Source of the DNA: Elizabethkingia sp. YR214
GTDB taxonomy: Bacteria; Bacteroidota; Bacteroidia; Flavobacteriales; Weeksellaceae
DNA: 64,000 nt
Direction: 5' to 3'
Assembly (NCBI RefSeq): GCF_003058195.1
Contig: NZ_QBUH01000005.1
Coordinates: 310,001-374,000, forward strand
Shown here: one piece after another, positions 43,265 to 52,801 of the stretch
Position numbering within the stretch: position 1 is the first letter of the stretch
How the letters are laid out: every line of letters begins with the position of its first letter
Notes under the pieces: generated by a model
The model's database searches: none
Told to the model about the DNA's origin: nothing
Seen by the model: the letters and a program-made list of their open reading frames with translations, nothing else
Translations under genes and position numbers: made by a program

Positions 43265-44929
43265 TTAGTTTAGTCCTTTCTCTTTCATTACTTTATTTAA
43301 AAATTTCAGCATTAATAGGCCTATAAAAAAGGCGAAAATTAACAGTCCGAAATTAACTAAGAAATAGTATTCTTTATTTTCGTAGTTGTACCATGTACTT
43401 GCCAAAATACCGGAAAGCTTGTTTCCTACAGAGTTAGCCAGGAAGAAACCACCCATCATTAAGGCTGTAATCCTTGGTGGAGAGAGTTTGGATACTACTG
43501 ACAGTCCCATTGGAGAAAGGCATAACTCCCCTACGGTTACCACCCCGTAGCTGGCCACCAGCCATAATGCAGAAACTTTTATTTCACCATTACTTCCTAC
43601 ATAAGCGGCTCCTACCATTACCAGACAGGATAATGCCGTAATAAATAGCCCCAGTACAATTTTAGTCGGCGTGGATGGCTCTTTGCCCTTTCGGCGTAAT
43701 AATGTCCAGAAGCCAACAACAACAGGAGTCAGTACAATAACCCAGAATGGATTAATCGACTGGAACAATTCTGTATTATAGAGGAAAACATTCTGTTTAT
43801 CCGCAGGTGCAGCTTCAAGTTCAGCCCGTTCTTCAGGGGAAATATTTTTAAAGTAAACATCTTTACCTTGCTCTTTTACAGTCTTTCCATCTGCATCCTT
43901 CTTTGCCCGGAATTGTTCATCGTATGCTGTAACTTCTTTGGTCTCATAGCTTTTAGTTTCGACCAGATAAATATTTTCTAATGGTTTTTCAGCGGCAGCA
44001 GGAACTGTTCTGTCGGTATAGTAATTAGCCCAACGGGTAAGTGCCGTCCCATTCTGCTTGAAGATTGCCCAAAAGAACATCGAAACCATAAAGATTAGTA
44101 ACAGTGCTCCAATAGGTCTTTTTTCATCCGACTTCGCTTTGAAGTACAATGAAATATAAAAATAGATTACAGGTACACATGCAAAAATAAATGCATCTGT
44201 ATTATCGCTTCCAAAGATATTTCCCGGAATAACCCAACCTATAACACCAGCAATAATTGCAGGTACAAATACTTTTATCAGTACATCGGATATTTTGGTA
44301 TCTCCTTTTTCAGCAGGCTTCATTTCAGTAGCCTGACGGATATGCTTTCTACCTAAACTGAAAATTATCAAACCTAGTAACATTCCTACCCCTGCAGTAA
44401 TAAAAGCTTCGCCCCATCCAAATTTATTTCTCATAAAGGCTGCAATAATATTACAGATAAATGCTCCGATATTAATCCCCATATAGAAGATATTATAACC
44501 CGAGTCTTTATTTGCTTTGTAAGGCTCCTCGCTATAAAGGTTCCCCAATACAGTAGAAATTGTTGGTTTAAAGAAACCATTTCCAATAATAATTAGTGCC
44601 AGAGAGGTGTAAAATAATCCTGGCTCTTTAAAGAGTCCCAGTCCTATATATCCTGCAGCCATTAAAATTCCGCCCAGATAGATAGATTTTATATATCCTA
44701 AAACACGGTCAGCCAGAAAACCTCCCAAAAACGGTGTAAGATATGTTAATGCAATATAAGTCCCGAAAATATCGTCGGCCATTTTATCAGGAAAACCTAG
44801 TCCTCCTTTTGCCCCTTCCGGGTCAATCATGTATAGTACGAAAATTCCAAGGATCAGGTAATAACCAAAACGTTCCCACATTTCAGTAAAAAATAAGTAG
44901 GGTAAGCCTTTAGGATGCTTGCTCTTCAT
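43265..44929 (-). CDS. Proton-dependent oligopeptide transporter (POT/PTR2), copy C
   Basis: 554 residues from ATG 44929 (MKSKHPKGLPYLFF); a TTG 14 codons upstream would add a non-conserved head. ExxER in FFTEMWERFGYYLILGIFVLYM; FKPTISTVLGNLYSEEPYKAN; VGELCLSPMGLSVVSKLSPPR late in the protein. It contains a large charged insertion at about residues 315-385 (YETKEVTAYDEQFRAKKDADGKT and following) between membrane helices, absent from copies A and B, which should lie outside the bilayer and might bind a partner or substrate. First POT gene after DPP IV, 135 nt away. Predicted di-/tripeptide importer. Confidence 0.92.
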   Translation of the reverse strand: MKSKHPKGLPYLFFTEMWERFGYYLILGIFVLYMIDPEGAKGGLGFPDKMADDIFGTYIALTYLTPFLGGFLADRVLGYIKSIYLGGILMAAGYIGLGLFKEPGLFYTSLALIIIGNGFFKPTISTVLGNLYSEEPYKANKDSGYNIFYMGINIGAFICNIIAAFMRNKFGWGEAFITAGVGMLLGLIIFSLGRKHIRQATEMKPAEKGDTKISDVLIKVFVPAIIAGVIGWVIPGNIFGSDNTDAFIFACVPVIYFYISLYFKAKSDEKRPIGALLLIFMVSMFFWAIFKQNGTALTRWANYYTDRTVPAAAEKPLENIYLVETKSYETKEVTAYDEQFRAKKDADGKTVKEQGKDVYFKNISPEERAELEAAPADKQNVFLYNTELFQSINPFWVIVLTPVVVGFWTLLRRKGKEPSTPTKIVLGLFITALSCLVMVGAAYVGSNGEIKVSALWLVASYGVVTVGELCLSPMGLSVVSKLSPPRITALMMGGFFLANSVGNKLSGILASTWYNYENKEYYFLVNFGLLIFAFFIGLLMLKFLNKVMKEKGLN

Positions 44930-45064
44930 TCTTTTAATTTTTAGTTTACAGTAAATATTTACATTGGACAATATGCAGCCAACAATGTATTGTTTCCAAA
45001 TCAGAACATACGGTAAGAGTTATAGAATATATTCTGTATCCTACCGCACGTTTATTTTGTACTT

Positions 45065-47200
45065 TTAAAGATTTTCCAAAATATAATTGGTCATCTTTTC
45101 ATACAATTGCGGACGTGTATTACCTCCGTAAATTCCATGGTTCTTATCCGGATAAGCCATGAAGTCGAATTGCTTCTTATTCTGAATCAATGCTTCGGAG
45201 AATTCCATAGAATTCTGAAAATGTACATTATCATCAGCTGTACCATGAATTAATAAGAACTTCCCTTTTAATAGTTTTGCATATGTTGTAGGAGAATTCA
45301 GGTCGTAACCATCTTTGTTCTCCTGAGGTGTCTGTAAGAATCTCTCGGTATACACACTATCATAGAATCTCCAGTTGGTTACCGGTGCTACCGCAATCCC
45401 CATTTTGAAAACATCTGCACCTTTCGTCATTGCCAAAGAAGCCATATAGCCACCAAAGCTCCATCCGAAGATACCGATTCTGGATTTATCTACATAAGAC
45501 TGATTACCTAGCCATTTTGCAGCAGTAATCTGGTCTTCTATTTCGTATTTACCAAGATTTTTATAAGTAACTTTTTTGTATTTCGTTCCACGGAAACCTG
45601 TTCCACGTCCATCTACACAGACTACAATATAGCCTTTTTGTGCCAGCATGTCGAACCAGATACCATTACCTCCATCCCAGCTGTTAGATACCTGCTGAGA
45701 ACCTGGCCCTGAATATTGGAACATAAATACAGGGTATTTTTTAGCAGGATTGAAATCTTTAGGTTTAATAACCCATGCATTCATTTGATCTCCCGCTGTA
45801 TTTGGTATTGAAATGAATTCCTTATTCAGGAAGTTATCTGTTTTTAGCTTACCCAGTAAGTCATTATTGTTTTGTAATTCTTTTACATCTTTTCCGTTAG
45901 CATCCTTTAGCACATAACTGGTCGGAACTTTTGCTGTAGAAGATGTATTGATAAAGTAATCAAAGGTTTTGCTGAAAGCAGCGCTGTTATTTCCTTCCGC
46001 ATTGGAAAGTAGCTGCGTTTTCCCGGAACTGATATTTAATTTGGAAACTACTTTGTTTATGCTTCCCTTCTCAGTTGTCTGTATGTAAGCCTCTTTTGTT
46101 TTAGGATTGTAACCATAGTAATTGATAATCTCCCAATCTCCTTTAGAGACTTGTTTTTTTAATTTTCCGTTAGCATCATACAAGTAAAGATGTCTGTGTC
46201 CGTCTCTCTCAGAAGCCCAAAGGAAAGAATTATCATCCAGAAACTCCATCGTTAGATTATCGGTTTCTATCCAGGCAGCATCGGTTTCTGTAAACAACTT
46301 ATTTACAGAAGCTGTTTTTGTATTTACTCTCAGAAGATCGACCTTATTCTGATGTCTGTTGGATGTTGCTACAACAATTTCATCACCAGCATTTGTCTGG
46401 AATATTTGTGGGATATAATAGTTCTCAAAGCTGCCTAAGTTCAGCTGAGTAGTTTTTCCTCCCGCTAACTGATATAAATGAGCCGTTACAGCTGAGTTTT
46501 CCTCTCCTGCTTTCGGATATTTATAAGTCATCATCTTTGGATAAAGATTCTGGTAATAGATAGGTATATTAATTTCCGGAACTTTACGCTCATCGAATCT
46601 TACAAATAAAATAGCGTCTCCGGCTTTGTTCCACTGGTAGTAATCCGGGTGTCCGAATTCCTCTTCATATACCCAGTCTCCAAGACCATTAATGATTTCA
46701 TTTTTCTTACCATCATTGGTAATCTGAGTGATCTTACCACTATTCAGATCCTGATAGTAAAGGTTGTTTTCTGCAATAAAAGCTACTTTGCTTCCGTCCG
46801 GAGAAAACTTCGGTTCCTGAATCCATTTATCATCGTTTAGGCTTACCACCTTACCTGATTTCAGATCTTTAACATCGAATTTCCCAAGAAAAGAATGTCT
46901 GTAGATAGGTTCACTGCTTTTTTGCAATAATATTTTAGATTCATCATTAGAGAAAGTATAACCCTCGAACCTGCCATCTACAATATTTCTCTCTTTCTGA
47001 GAGGTTTTATAAGAGTATTTAGCTATTCCTGCGGGCTCAATTGTTGCATAGTTTTCTCCGTCATTTAATGATGCTATTCCTGTAATACCCTTTGCACGGT
47101 AATATCCGGAATAGATTTTGTCCAGAGTAATTTCCTGCGCCGACACCCCATGAAAGGCAACAACCGCAATACTTAGCAAACCAAAAATCTTCTTCTTCAT
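45065..47200 (-). CDS. Dipeptidyl peptidase IV (prolyl-specific serine peptidase, S9B)
   Basis: 711 residues, matching my memory of the F. meningosepticum enzyme's length. Signal peptide MKKKIFGLLSIAVVAFHGVSAQ, so periplasmic. Beta-propeller at about residues 40-450 with the paired Glu motif DWVYEEEFGH that holds the substrate N-terminus, then the alpha/beta-hydrolase domain with triad S581 (GWSFGGYMAS), D656 (HGTADDNVHF) and H688 (KNHGIYGG); the 32-residue D-H spacing equals that of human DPP IV. It releases Xaa-Pro (and Xaa-Ala) dipeptides. Three peptide importers follow on the same strand, implying uptake of the products. Confidence 0.97.
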   Translation of the reverse strand: MKKKIFGLLSIAVVAFHGVSAQEITLDKIYSGYYRAKGITGIASLNDGENYATIEPAGIAKYSYKTSQKERNIVDGRFEGYTFSNDESKILLQKSSEPIYRHSFLGKFDVKDLKSGKVVSLNDDKWIQEPKFSPDGSKVAFIAENNLYYQDLNSGKITQITNDGKKNEIINGLGDWVYEEEFGHPDYYQWNKAGDAILFVRFDERKVPEINIPIYYQNLYPKMMTYKYPKAGEENSAVTAHLYQLAGGKTTQLNLGSFENYYIPQIFQTNAGDEIVVATSNRHQNKVDLLRVNTKTASVNKLFTETDAAWIETDNLTMEFLDDNSFLWASERDGHRHLYLYDANGKLKKQVSKGDWEIINYYGYNPKTKEAYIQTTEKGSINKVVSKLNISSGKTQLLSNAEGNNSAAFSKTFDYFINTSSTAKVPTSYVLKDANGKDVKELQNNNDLLGKLKTDNFLNKEFISIPNTAGDQMNAWVIKPKDFNPAKKYPVFMFQYSGPGSQQVSNSWDGGNGIWFDMLAQKGYIVVCVDGRGTGFRGTKYKKVTYKNLGKYEIEDQITAAKWLGNQSYVDKSRIGIFGWSFGGYMASLAMTKGADVFKMGIAVAPVTNWRFYDSVYTERFLQTPQENKDGYDLNSPTTYAKLLKGKFLLIHGTADDNVHFQNSMEFSEALIQNKKQFDFMAYPDKNHGIYGGNTRPQLYEKMTNYILENL

Positions 47201-47319
47201 ATTATTTATTGATTTTTTTAACTAAAAGTTCGTAAATATAAGCTTTTTAGCAAACATGCTAAAACACTGAATAAAGCTCTTTTAAACATTAATATAATCA
47301 CAAAATAAGACAAGAATAA

Positions 47320-47350
47320 TTGCTTTGTCTTTAACAAAAAAATATATTTG
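47320..47350 (+). promoter_or_regulatory. Promoter of the alpha-L-fucosidase gene
   Basis: TTG (47320-47322), 20-nt spacer, TATATTTG (47343-47350). It lies 21 nt upstream of the ATG. Confidence 0.5.
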
Positions 47351-47371
47351 TAGATAAAGACTTTACTAACC

Positions 47372-48751
47372 ATGAAAAAAATTATTCTATCACTCTTACT
47401 ATGCTCTTCTTTGGGAGCAGCAGCTCAGGACTATATTCCGCCTAAAGAGCAGGAAGTACAGCAGAAGCTAAAACAATGGCAGGACAAAAAATTTGGTATT
47501 ATAATTCATTGGGGACTTTACAGTATTCCCGGAATTGTAGAATCCTGGAATCTTAGTTCTGAAGAAGAAGACTGGATTCCCCGGCCAAAAGACACTAACT
47601 ACGACGATTATAAGAAATGGTATTGGGGGCTCAGCAAGCAATTTAATCCGGTAAAATTCAATCCGGAAGCCTGGGCAAAAATGGCTAAAGATGCGGGTAT
47701 GCAATATGTTGTATTTTCCACCAAGCATCACGACGGATTCAATATGTTTGATACCAAACAAACTGACTTTAAAATAACCAATCCCGAGGTTCCTTTTTCT
47801 AAAAACCCTAAAAGCAATATTGCTAAAGAGGTATTTAATGCTTTCAGAAAAGAGGGATTATGGGTTGGCGCTTATTTCTCTAAGCCCGACTGGCATTCGG
47901 AAAACTATTGGTGGCCATATTATGCTACATCCAACAGAAATAACAATTATAGTATAGATAAAAACCCTGAACGCTGGAATGCCTTCAAACAATATACCTA
48001 TAATCAGTTGGAAGAACTTGCTTCTCAGTATGGCAAACTCGACTTGTTCTGGCTGGATGGCGGCTGGGTAAGGCCTTCTAATCCGGAAAAATATAAAGGA
48101 GATAAAAGCTATAAAGGAAGTCAGGATATCAACATGGATAAGATAGCGGGTATGCTTCGTGGGCACCAAAAGGATCTTATTATTGTAGACCGTTCGGTAC
48201 ATGGCATCTATGAAAACTATACAACTCCCGAAAGAGAGATTCCGGAAAAGCCATTAAACTATCCGTGGGAGGCTTGCGATCCTCTGGGCGATAACTGGGG
48301 ATACGTTCCCAATGATCCTATGAAATCGACGAATAAGGTTATCCATACATTAGCCGAAATTATTTCCAAAGGCGGTAATTATCTTTTGGGAATTGGCCCG
48401 GACGGAAATGGTGAATTTGATCCAAGAGTAACCAAGACATTAAAGGAAATTGGTAGCTGGATGAAAACAAATGGTGAGGCTGTCTATGGAACAAAGCCAG
48501 TTGCTCCTTATGCCGAAGATAATTTCCGCTTCACTCAAAAAGGAAATGCTGTTTATGCTTTTTATCTTGTTCCGGAAAATAATCTTCAACTGCCACAAAA
48601 TTTACAATTCTCTTTTCCTAAAAAGTTTAGGAAGATTTCTGTTTTAGGAAATAACAAAGCTGTAAAATTTGAACAAAAGGGTAATAATATCAGTATCCAA
48701 ACTTCCGATATCAAACAACAGCCACATGCTGTAGTTTTCAAAATGGAATAA
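47372..48751 (+). CDS. Alpha-L-fucosidase (GH29)
   Basis: 459 residues. Signal peptide MKKIILSLLLCSSLGAAAQ. TIM-barrel signatures: FGIIIHWGLYSIPGIVESW near the N-terminus, KDAGMQYVVFSTKHHDGFNMFDT, and nucleophile D229 in LDLFWLDGGW; SKGGNYLLGIGPDGNGEFDP closes the barrel, and a small beta-sandwich domain follows from about residue 385. GH29 enzymes remove alpha-linked fucose, here probably from N-glycan cores or antennae of host glycoproteins given the other glycosidases in the window. It is secreted to the periplasm (no lipobox). It has its own promoter and terminator, so it is monocistronic, and is divergent from DPP IV. Confidence 0.96.
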   Translation: MKKIILSLLLCSSLGAAAQDYIPPKEQEVQQKLKQWQDKKFGIIIHWGLYSIPGIVESWNLSSEEEDWIPRPKDTNYDDYKKWYWGLSKQFNPVKFNPEAWAKMAKDAGMQYVVFSTKHHDGFNMFDTKQTDFKITNPEVPFSKNPKSNIAKEVFNAFRKEGLWVGAYFSKPDWHSENYWWPYYATSNRNNNYSIDKNPERWNAFKQYTYNQLEELASQYGKLDLFWLDGGWVRPSNPEKYKGDKSYKGSQDINMDKIAGMLRGHQKDLIIVDRSVHGIYENYTTPEREIPEKPLNYPWEACDPLGDNWGYVPNDPMKSTNKVIHTLAEIISKGGNYLLGIGPDGNGEFDPRVTKTLKEIGSWMKTNGEAVYGTKPVAPYAEDNFRFTQKGNAVYAFYLVPENNLQLPQNLQFSFPKKFRKISVLGNNKAVKFEQKGNNISIQTSDIKQQPHAVVFKME

Positions 48752-48773
48752 ATCAGAAACTATATGATTTTGG

Positions 48774-48812
48774 AAAACCCTGTCAAGGTTCTATATCTTG
48801 ACAGGTTTTTTT
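48774..48812 (+). terminator. Terminator of the fucosidase gene
   Basis: Stem CCTGTCAAG / CTTGACAGG (48779-48787 and 48797-48805) with A-rich left flank and T7 on the right. Confidence 0.8.
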
Positions 48813-48849
48813 ATATAGGATCTTAAACCTTAGTTGTACTGATACTATA

Positions 48850-48876
48850 CTCTTCGACTACGCTCAGAGTGACAGC
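48850..48876. repeat. Short dispersed-type repeat (CTTCGACTACGCTCAGAGTG)
   Basis: The motif CTCTTCGACTACGCTCAGAG with following TGACAGC resembles a short sequence I recall in intergenic regions of many Bacteroidota (CTTCGACT-CGCTCAG-GTGACA). GC-rich relative to the surroundings and not tied to either flanking gene. Confidence 0.4.
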
Positions 48877-48962
48877 AGGTTATAAACTACGTAGATTCGT
48901 TATTTTTTTACTTATCCGGTAATATTTGCACCTCGCACTTCTAACTTCGTATTTAGAAGTAC

Positions 48963-49871
48963 TTAGAAAAGGTATTCCACAATCCCAAACCACAAGAGTA
49001 TTGAGAAGAAACCTACTACGATGCTAATTCCGATAATCAGATTGGTGAGTTTTGTATTGAGCTTGAATTGTTCGGCAATGATACTGGAAGAGATTAATGT
49101 AGGCATAGCAGATTCCAGAATACTAACTTTCGCTACATTTCCTTTTATTCCGAAAAGTAATGCTAATCCCAATACAACAGCTGGCGCCAGCAAAAGTTTG
49201 TAAAACATAGAGGTAGAAATCTGTGGAATAAGTTTTTTCCAACCATTAAATTTTAATTGCAGACCTACAGAAAATAAGGCCAATGGACCTACAGTAGCTG
49301 CAAGCTTATCAAAGAAAGGTTCTACCGGTTCCAGATTCACAACCTGTGAGAGAATAAGAGCGCTAATGCAACCTAAAAATGGTGGAAAAGTAAATAAACG
49401 TTTGAGTATAAATTTAGCACTTATAGTTCCGGATGAGCTTCCGCCTCTTAAAGCCGCTATAATCCCTAGTGTAGAAAGCGCCAGAAACATAGTTTGGTCG
49501 CAGATAATAGCAATACTAAGCAATCCTTCTCCATATAATGCACTAATAAGAGGAAAACCTATAAAGGAAGTATTACTATAACCACTTGCCAATTCCAGCG
49601 TACTTCTGGATCTTGCGGAGTAACCTTTTTTCTTACTGTACAACAGCATAAAAAACCAACTGCCTATAGCGATAAGAAAAGTAGAAACTATGGGAAATAG
49701 CATTTCCTGTGACCACTGAACTTTTGGAAGATATTTAAAAGAAACTGCCGGAAGGGCAATATAAAGAATCCAGGTATTGATACCTTTGTGTGCGTCAGGA
49801 TGAATGGACTTAGTAGCTTTAAAAATCATCCCCGCTAAAATACAAACCACAATCAGCACAAAATTAATCAT
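48963..49871 (-). CDS. AEC-family (auxin efflux carrier-like) transporter
   Basis: 302 residues, about ten transmembrane helices in two five-helix halves; inner membrane. N-terminal half: VLIVVCILAGMIFKATKSIHPDAHKGINTWILYIALPAVSF, with SGYSNTSFIGFPLISALYGEGLL, the conserved N-x-x-F-x-G-x-P core. The C-terminal half ends ESAMPTLISSSIIAEQFKLNTKLTNLIIGISIVVGF. AEC proteins move organic anions such as malate or small amphipathic compounds; the substrate is not deducible. ATG 49871 is preferred over the GTG one codon earlier. A TTTG-N22-TACCTTTG promoter lies immediately upstream. Confidence 0.9.
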   Translation of the reverse strand: MINFVLIVVCILAGMIFKATKSIHPDAHKGINTWILYIALPAVSFKYLPKVQWSQEMLFPIVSTFLIAIGSWFFMLLYSKKKGYSARSRSTLELASGYSNTSFIGFPLISALYGEGLLSIAIICDQTMFLALSTLGIIAALRGGSSSGTISAKFILKRLFTFPPFLGCISALILSQVVNLEPVEPFFDKLAATVGPLALFSVGLQLKFNGWKKLIPQISTSMFYKLLLAPAVVLGLALLFGIKGNVAKVSILESAMPTLISSSIIAEQFKLNTKLTNLIIGISIVVGFFSILLWFGIVEYLF

Positions 49872-49888
49872 CACGTATTTTTAAAGTG

Positions 49889-49922
49889 CAAAGGTACTTC
49901 AGACATTTAAATAATTCCCAAA
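49889..49922 (-). promoter_or_regulatory. Promoter of the AEC transporter gene
   Basis: TTTG (49922-49919), 22-nt spacer, TACCTTTG (49896-49889), close upstream of the ATG at 49871. The spacer is slightly long for the class. Confidence 0.45.
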
Positions 49923-50139
49923 AACAGTATCGATATTTTATAAAAAACACATTACCTATTTCAATCATTTTTCTGCCTGATTTTATATTTTAATATTCGT
50001 CACTAGCTTGGTTTATTATTAATCCACTGAAACATAATACTCATGAATATTGAGTGTGTTTTTTTGAAAAAACCATCCTTACAAAATCCACAAACCAATA
50101 TTCTGTTTATTTATCAGAAGCCAATAGTATTGCTATTTT

Positions 50140-50177
50140 CAAAGAAAAAGCCTCACCAATCTACAGATCAGTGAGGC
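50140..50177 (-). terminator. Terminator of the beta-mannosidase gene
   Basis: Minus-strand GCCTCACTGATC (50177-50166) pairs with GATTGGTGAGGC (50161-50150) through two G-U pairs, followed by TTTTTCTTTG. Confidence 0.75.
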
Positions 50178-50220
50178 ATTATTTCTTGTAATTTCTTTTA
50201 TTTTAAGCTTTTAATCCAGT

Positions 50221-52707
50221 TTACTTTTTAGTATCCCAAAGGCTCATTATTTCTATTTTTTCTAAAGGCTTACTTAGTGTAATTCTTTTCTTTGTATTTG
50301 GCATCAGATCGAAGAAATTATCACTAAACTGAGTATCACCCATCAGGTAAATATCTTTCGCCAGAACATCTGTTGAAACTTCAATTTCGGTAGCCGAAAT
50401 CTTTTTAACTGTAATATTCGGTTTCGTTAGTTTCAAATCTTTAGGCAGAACGAAGTAAAAATTATTTTCAGCCAGCTGATGATCATTTTCATCTATTAAC
50501 GATAATTTTAGAAATACATCATTTTTCGATAAATCAGGAATTAAATTGTCTACTTCAATTGGTTCAAATTTGATAATATCGTCTAATACTTTTCCTGTTG
50601 GTACAGTAGTAATTTCATTTAAAATGTTTCCATCAAATTTAATAACCTGAATTTCAACCCTAACATCATTAAATTTTTTCAGACCGTCATTAACAGCATA
50701 AAAATTTAAAATACCTTTTTTTTCTTCTGCAAAAATGGCCTGTTGCTCAAAACTTCTTTTGATCTGATAATGTGCTGCTTTCCAATTTCCAAGATAATCT
50801 ATTGACGACCACGATACCACTGGCCAGCAATCATTAATCTGCCAGTATAACGATCCCATATTGTAAGGCTTTGCACGGCGGTGTGCCTCAATAGCAACCT
50901 GCATTGCACGCGCCTGTAATAGCTGAGAAAGATAGTTGTATTTTACAAGATCGGTTTGTGGAGTATAATATCTCGCCATGTAGCCATCAATAATCTGCCA
51001 GCCTCTTGCATGCTTTTCATGTGCTTTGATTACTGGATTCTGCAAACTTAAATCTGCTTTACCCGAGAACATCGATTTTACAGCTTCCATACTTGGCATT
51101 CCCTGCACTCCGTACTCGGAAGCAAAACGTGGAACTTTTTCTTCATACATTTCGAAAGGCTGCTCTCCCCACCATACACCCCAGTAATGGGAATCGCCTT
51201 TGGTAAGACTTTCTTTATGCCCCCAACCTATTGATGGTGAACTTGGCCAGTAGATATTATTTCCCGGAGCTAATGTTTCGTTTAATGTCTGTGGAATAAC
51301 CTCATGAAAGACTTTGCGGTAATCTCTCCACACTTGCAAAGAATCTTCTTTGGTGTATTTAAACTGCTTCTGATAACCCCAATTTACAATAGCTTCATCT
51401 ACTTCGTTATTTCCACACCACAAAGCAATAGACGGGTGATTTTGTAAACGTCTTACCTGATATTTCACCTCTTCTTTTACATTTTCTGTAAAGGCATCAT
51501 CCGATGGATAAAAACTTCCGGCAAACATAAAGTCCTGCCATACCAATATTCCGTTTTCATCACATGCCTTATAAAATGCTTCATCTTCATAAACTCCGCC
51601 GCCCCAGATACGAATCATATTCATATTAGCATCTTTAGCATCTTTTACCAGTTTATAATATTTCTCTTTAGTTATCCTTGGCAAAAAGCTATCTGCCGGA
51701 ATCCAATTGGTTCCTTTTGCATAAAGCGGTTTTCCATTTACAAGGAAATAGAATGATTTACCTTTAGCATCTTTTTCCTGAACAAGCTTTACCGTACGGA
51801 AACCATGTCTTAAGCTTTCTTCATCCAGTTTTTTTCCTTTCTCCGTCAATACAACTTTAAAGTCGTATAATTCAGCTTTTCCCCATCCACTAGGTTGCCA
51901 TAATTTTGGATTTTTAACTTCATATGGTACAGAAATTTTGTTCAGTCCCTTTTGTAATCTAAACGCTTTTGGATTCAGACCGTTTATTGCCAATTGATAA
52001 TCTCCTAGCTTATTTGCAAAAACTTCTATATTAAACGATAGTTGCCCTTTAGTTGTAGTCAATGATTTTTGTTCCAGCTGAATATTCTGAATTTTAGCAT
52101 TGTTCCAGAAGTTAAGTTTCACATCCTTCCATATACCTGCTGTTACCAGGCGTGGTCCCCAGTCCCATCCAAATTGGTACTGCGCCTTACGAACCATACT
52201 TCTTGGGCTTTCCGGCAGTTTAAATGCTACTTTCTTAGCCAGTTCATTTCCTACATTTACGCTGGATTTAAATTTTATTTGTAAAACATTATCTCCCTTT
52301 ACCAGTATACCTTTTACAGGGACAATCCACTGGCGGAACATATTATCGGTCTTCTGAATCTGTTTCCCGTTCAGAAAAACCTCAGCATAAGTATCCAGAC
52401 CATCGAAGATAAGCTCTGCCTGCTCATTTTTAAGTTCTGCATCGGAAACTTTGAAAGTTGTCTGATAATCCCAGTTTTCCGTTTCTATCCACTGTACTTC
52501 CTTTTCATTTTCATCCAGATATGAATCCGGAATTTTGTTATTTGACATAAGATCGGTGTGCACAGTTCCGGGCACCGAGGCAGTAAGCCAGTTAGCTTCT
52601 TTTGCATTTTTGAACTTCCAGTTCTCCCCGGAAAGACTTCTTGTGGTCTCTTGTCCAAACCCTTTTGACATCAATCCCAATGTCATTAACAAGTAAATAC
52701 GCTTCAT
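50221..52707 (-). CDS. Beta-mannosidase (GH2)
   Basis: 828 residues from ATG 52707 (a GTG six codons upstream precedes the signal peptide). Signal peptide KRIYLLMTLGLMSKGFGQ. GH2 order: N-terminal jelly-roll sugar-binding domain (LSGENWKFKNAKEANWLTASVPGTVHTDLM, typical of mannosidases), Ig-like domain, TIM barrel with acid/base E435 (WCGNNEVDEAI) and nucleophile E531 (RFASEYGVQGMPS), then C-terminal Ig-like domains. It removes the beta-1,4-linked mannose of the N-glycan core or plant mannans; with glycosylasparaginase and GH20 nearby, N-glycan breakdown is favoured. Terminated by its own hairpin. Confidence 0.95.
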   Translation of the reverse strand: MKRIYLLMTLGLMSKGFGQETTRSLSGENWKFKNAKEANWLTASVPGTVHTDLMSNNKIPDSYLDENEKEVQWIETENWDYQTTFKVSDAELKNEQAELIFDGLDTYAEVFLNGKQIQKTDNMFRQWIVPVKGILVKGDNVLQIKFKSSVNVGNELAKKVAFKLPESPRSMVRKAQYQFGWDWGPRLVTAGIWKDVKLNFWNNAKIQNIQLEQKSLTTTKGQLSFNIEVFANKLGDYQLAINGLNPKAFRLQKGLNKISVPYEVKNPKLWQPSGWGKAELYDFKVVLTEKGKKLDEESLRHGFRTVKLVQEKDAKGKSFYFLVNGKPLYAKGTNWIPADSFLPRITKEKYYKLVKDAKDANMNMIRIWGGGVYEDEAFYKACDENGILVWQDFMFAGSFYPSDDAFTENVKEEVKYQVRRLQNHPSIALWCGNNEVDEAIVNWGYQKQFKYTKEDSLQVWRDYRKVFHEVIPQTLNETLAPGNNIYWPSSPSIGWGHKESLTKGDSHYWGVWWGEQPFEMYEEKVPRFASEYGVQGMPSMEAVKSMFSGKADLSLQNPVIKAHEKHARGWQIIDGYMARYYTPQTDLVKYNYLSQLLQARAMQVAIEAHRRAKPYNMGSLYWQINDCWPVVSWSSIDYLGNWKAAHYQIKRSFEQQAIFAEEKKGILNFYAVNDGLKKFNDVRVEIQVIKFDGNILNEITTVPTGKVLDDIIKFEPIEVDNLIPDLSKNDVFLKLSLIDENDHQLAENNFYFVLPKDLKLTKPNITVKKISATEIEVSTDVLAKDIYLMGDTQFSDNFFDLMPNTKKRITLSKPLEKIEIMSLWDTKK

Positions 52708-52801
52708 AATTGATGGATGAAGCACGAAAATAAGGAGTTTTACTGTAAAATAAAAGGACTACAGCAGAATGGAGGATAATTAGAAAAAATATTCCGCTAT
52801 T

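Larger units (their letters stand above)
49875..50220. other. Intergenic region, 346 nt, with an orphan hairpin
   Basis: Contains the AEC promoter (49889-49922), the GH2 terminator (50140-50177) and, on the plus strand, an inverted repeat ATACTCA (50037-50043) / TGAGTGT (50051-50057) followed by seven T. No plus-strand gene ends here, so this may be the 3' end of a small RNA, or chance. A TATATTTT -7-like string occurs at 49984-49991. Confidence 0.35.
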
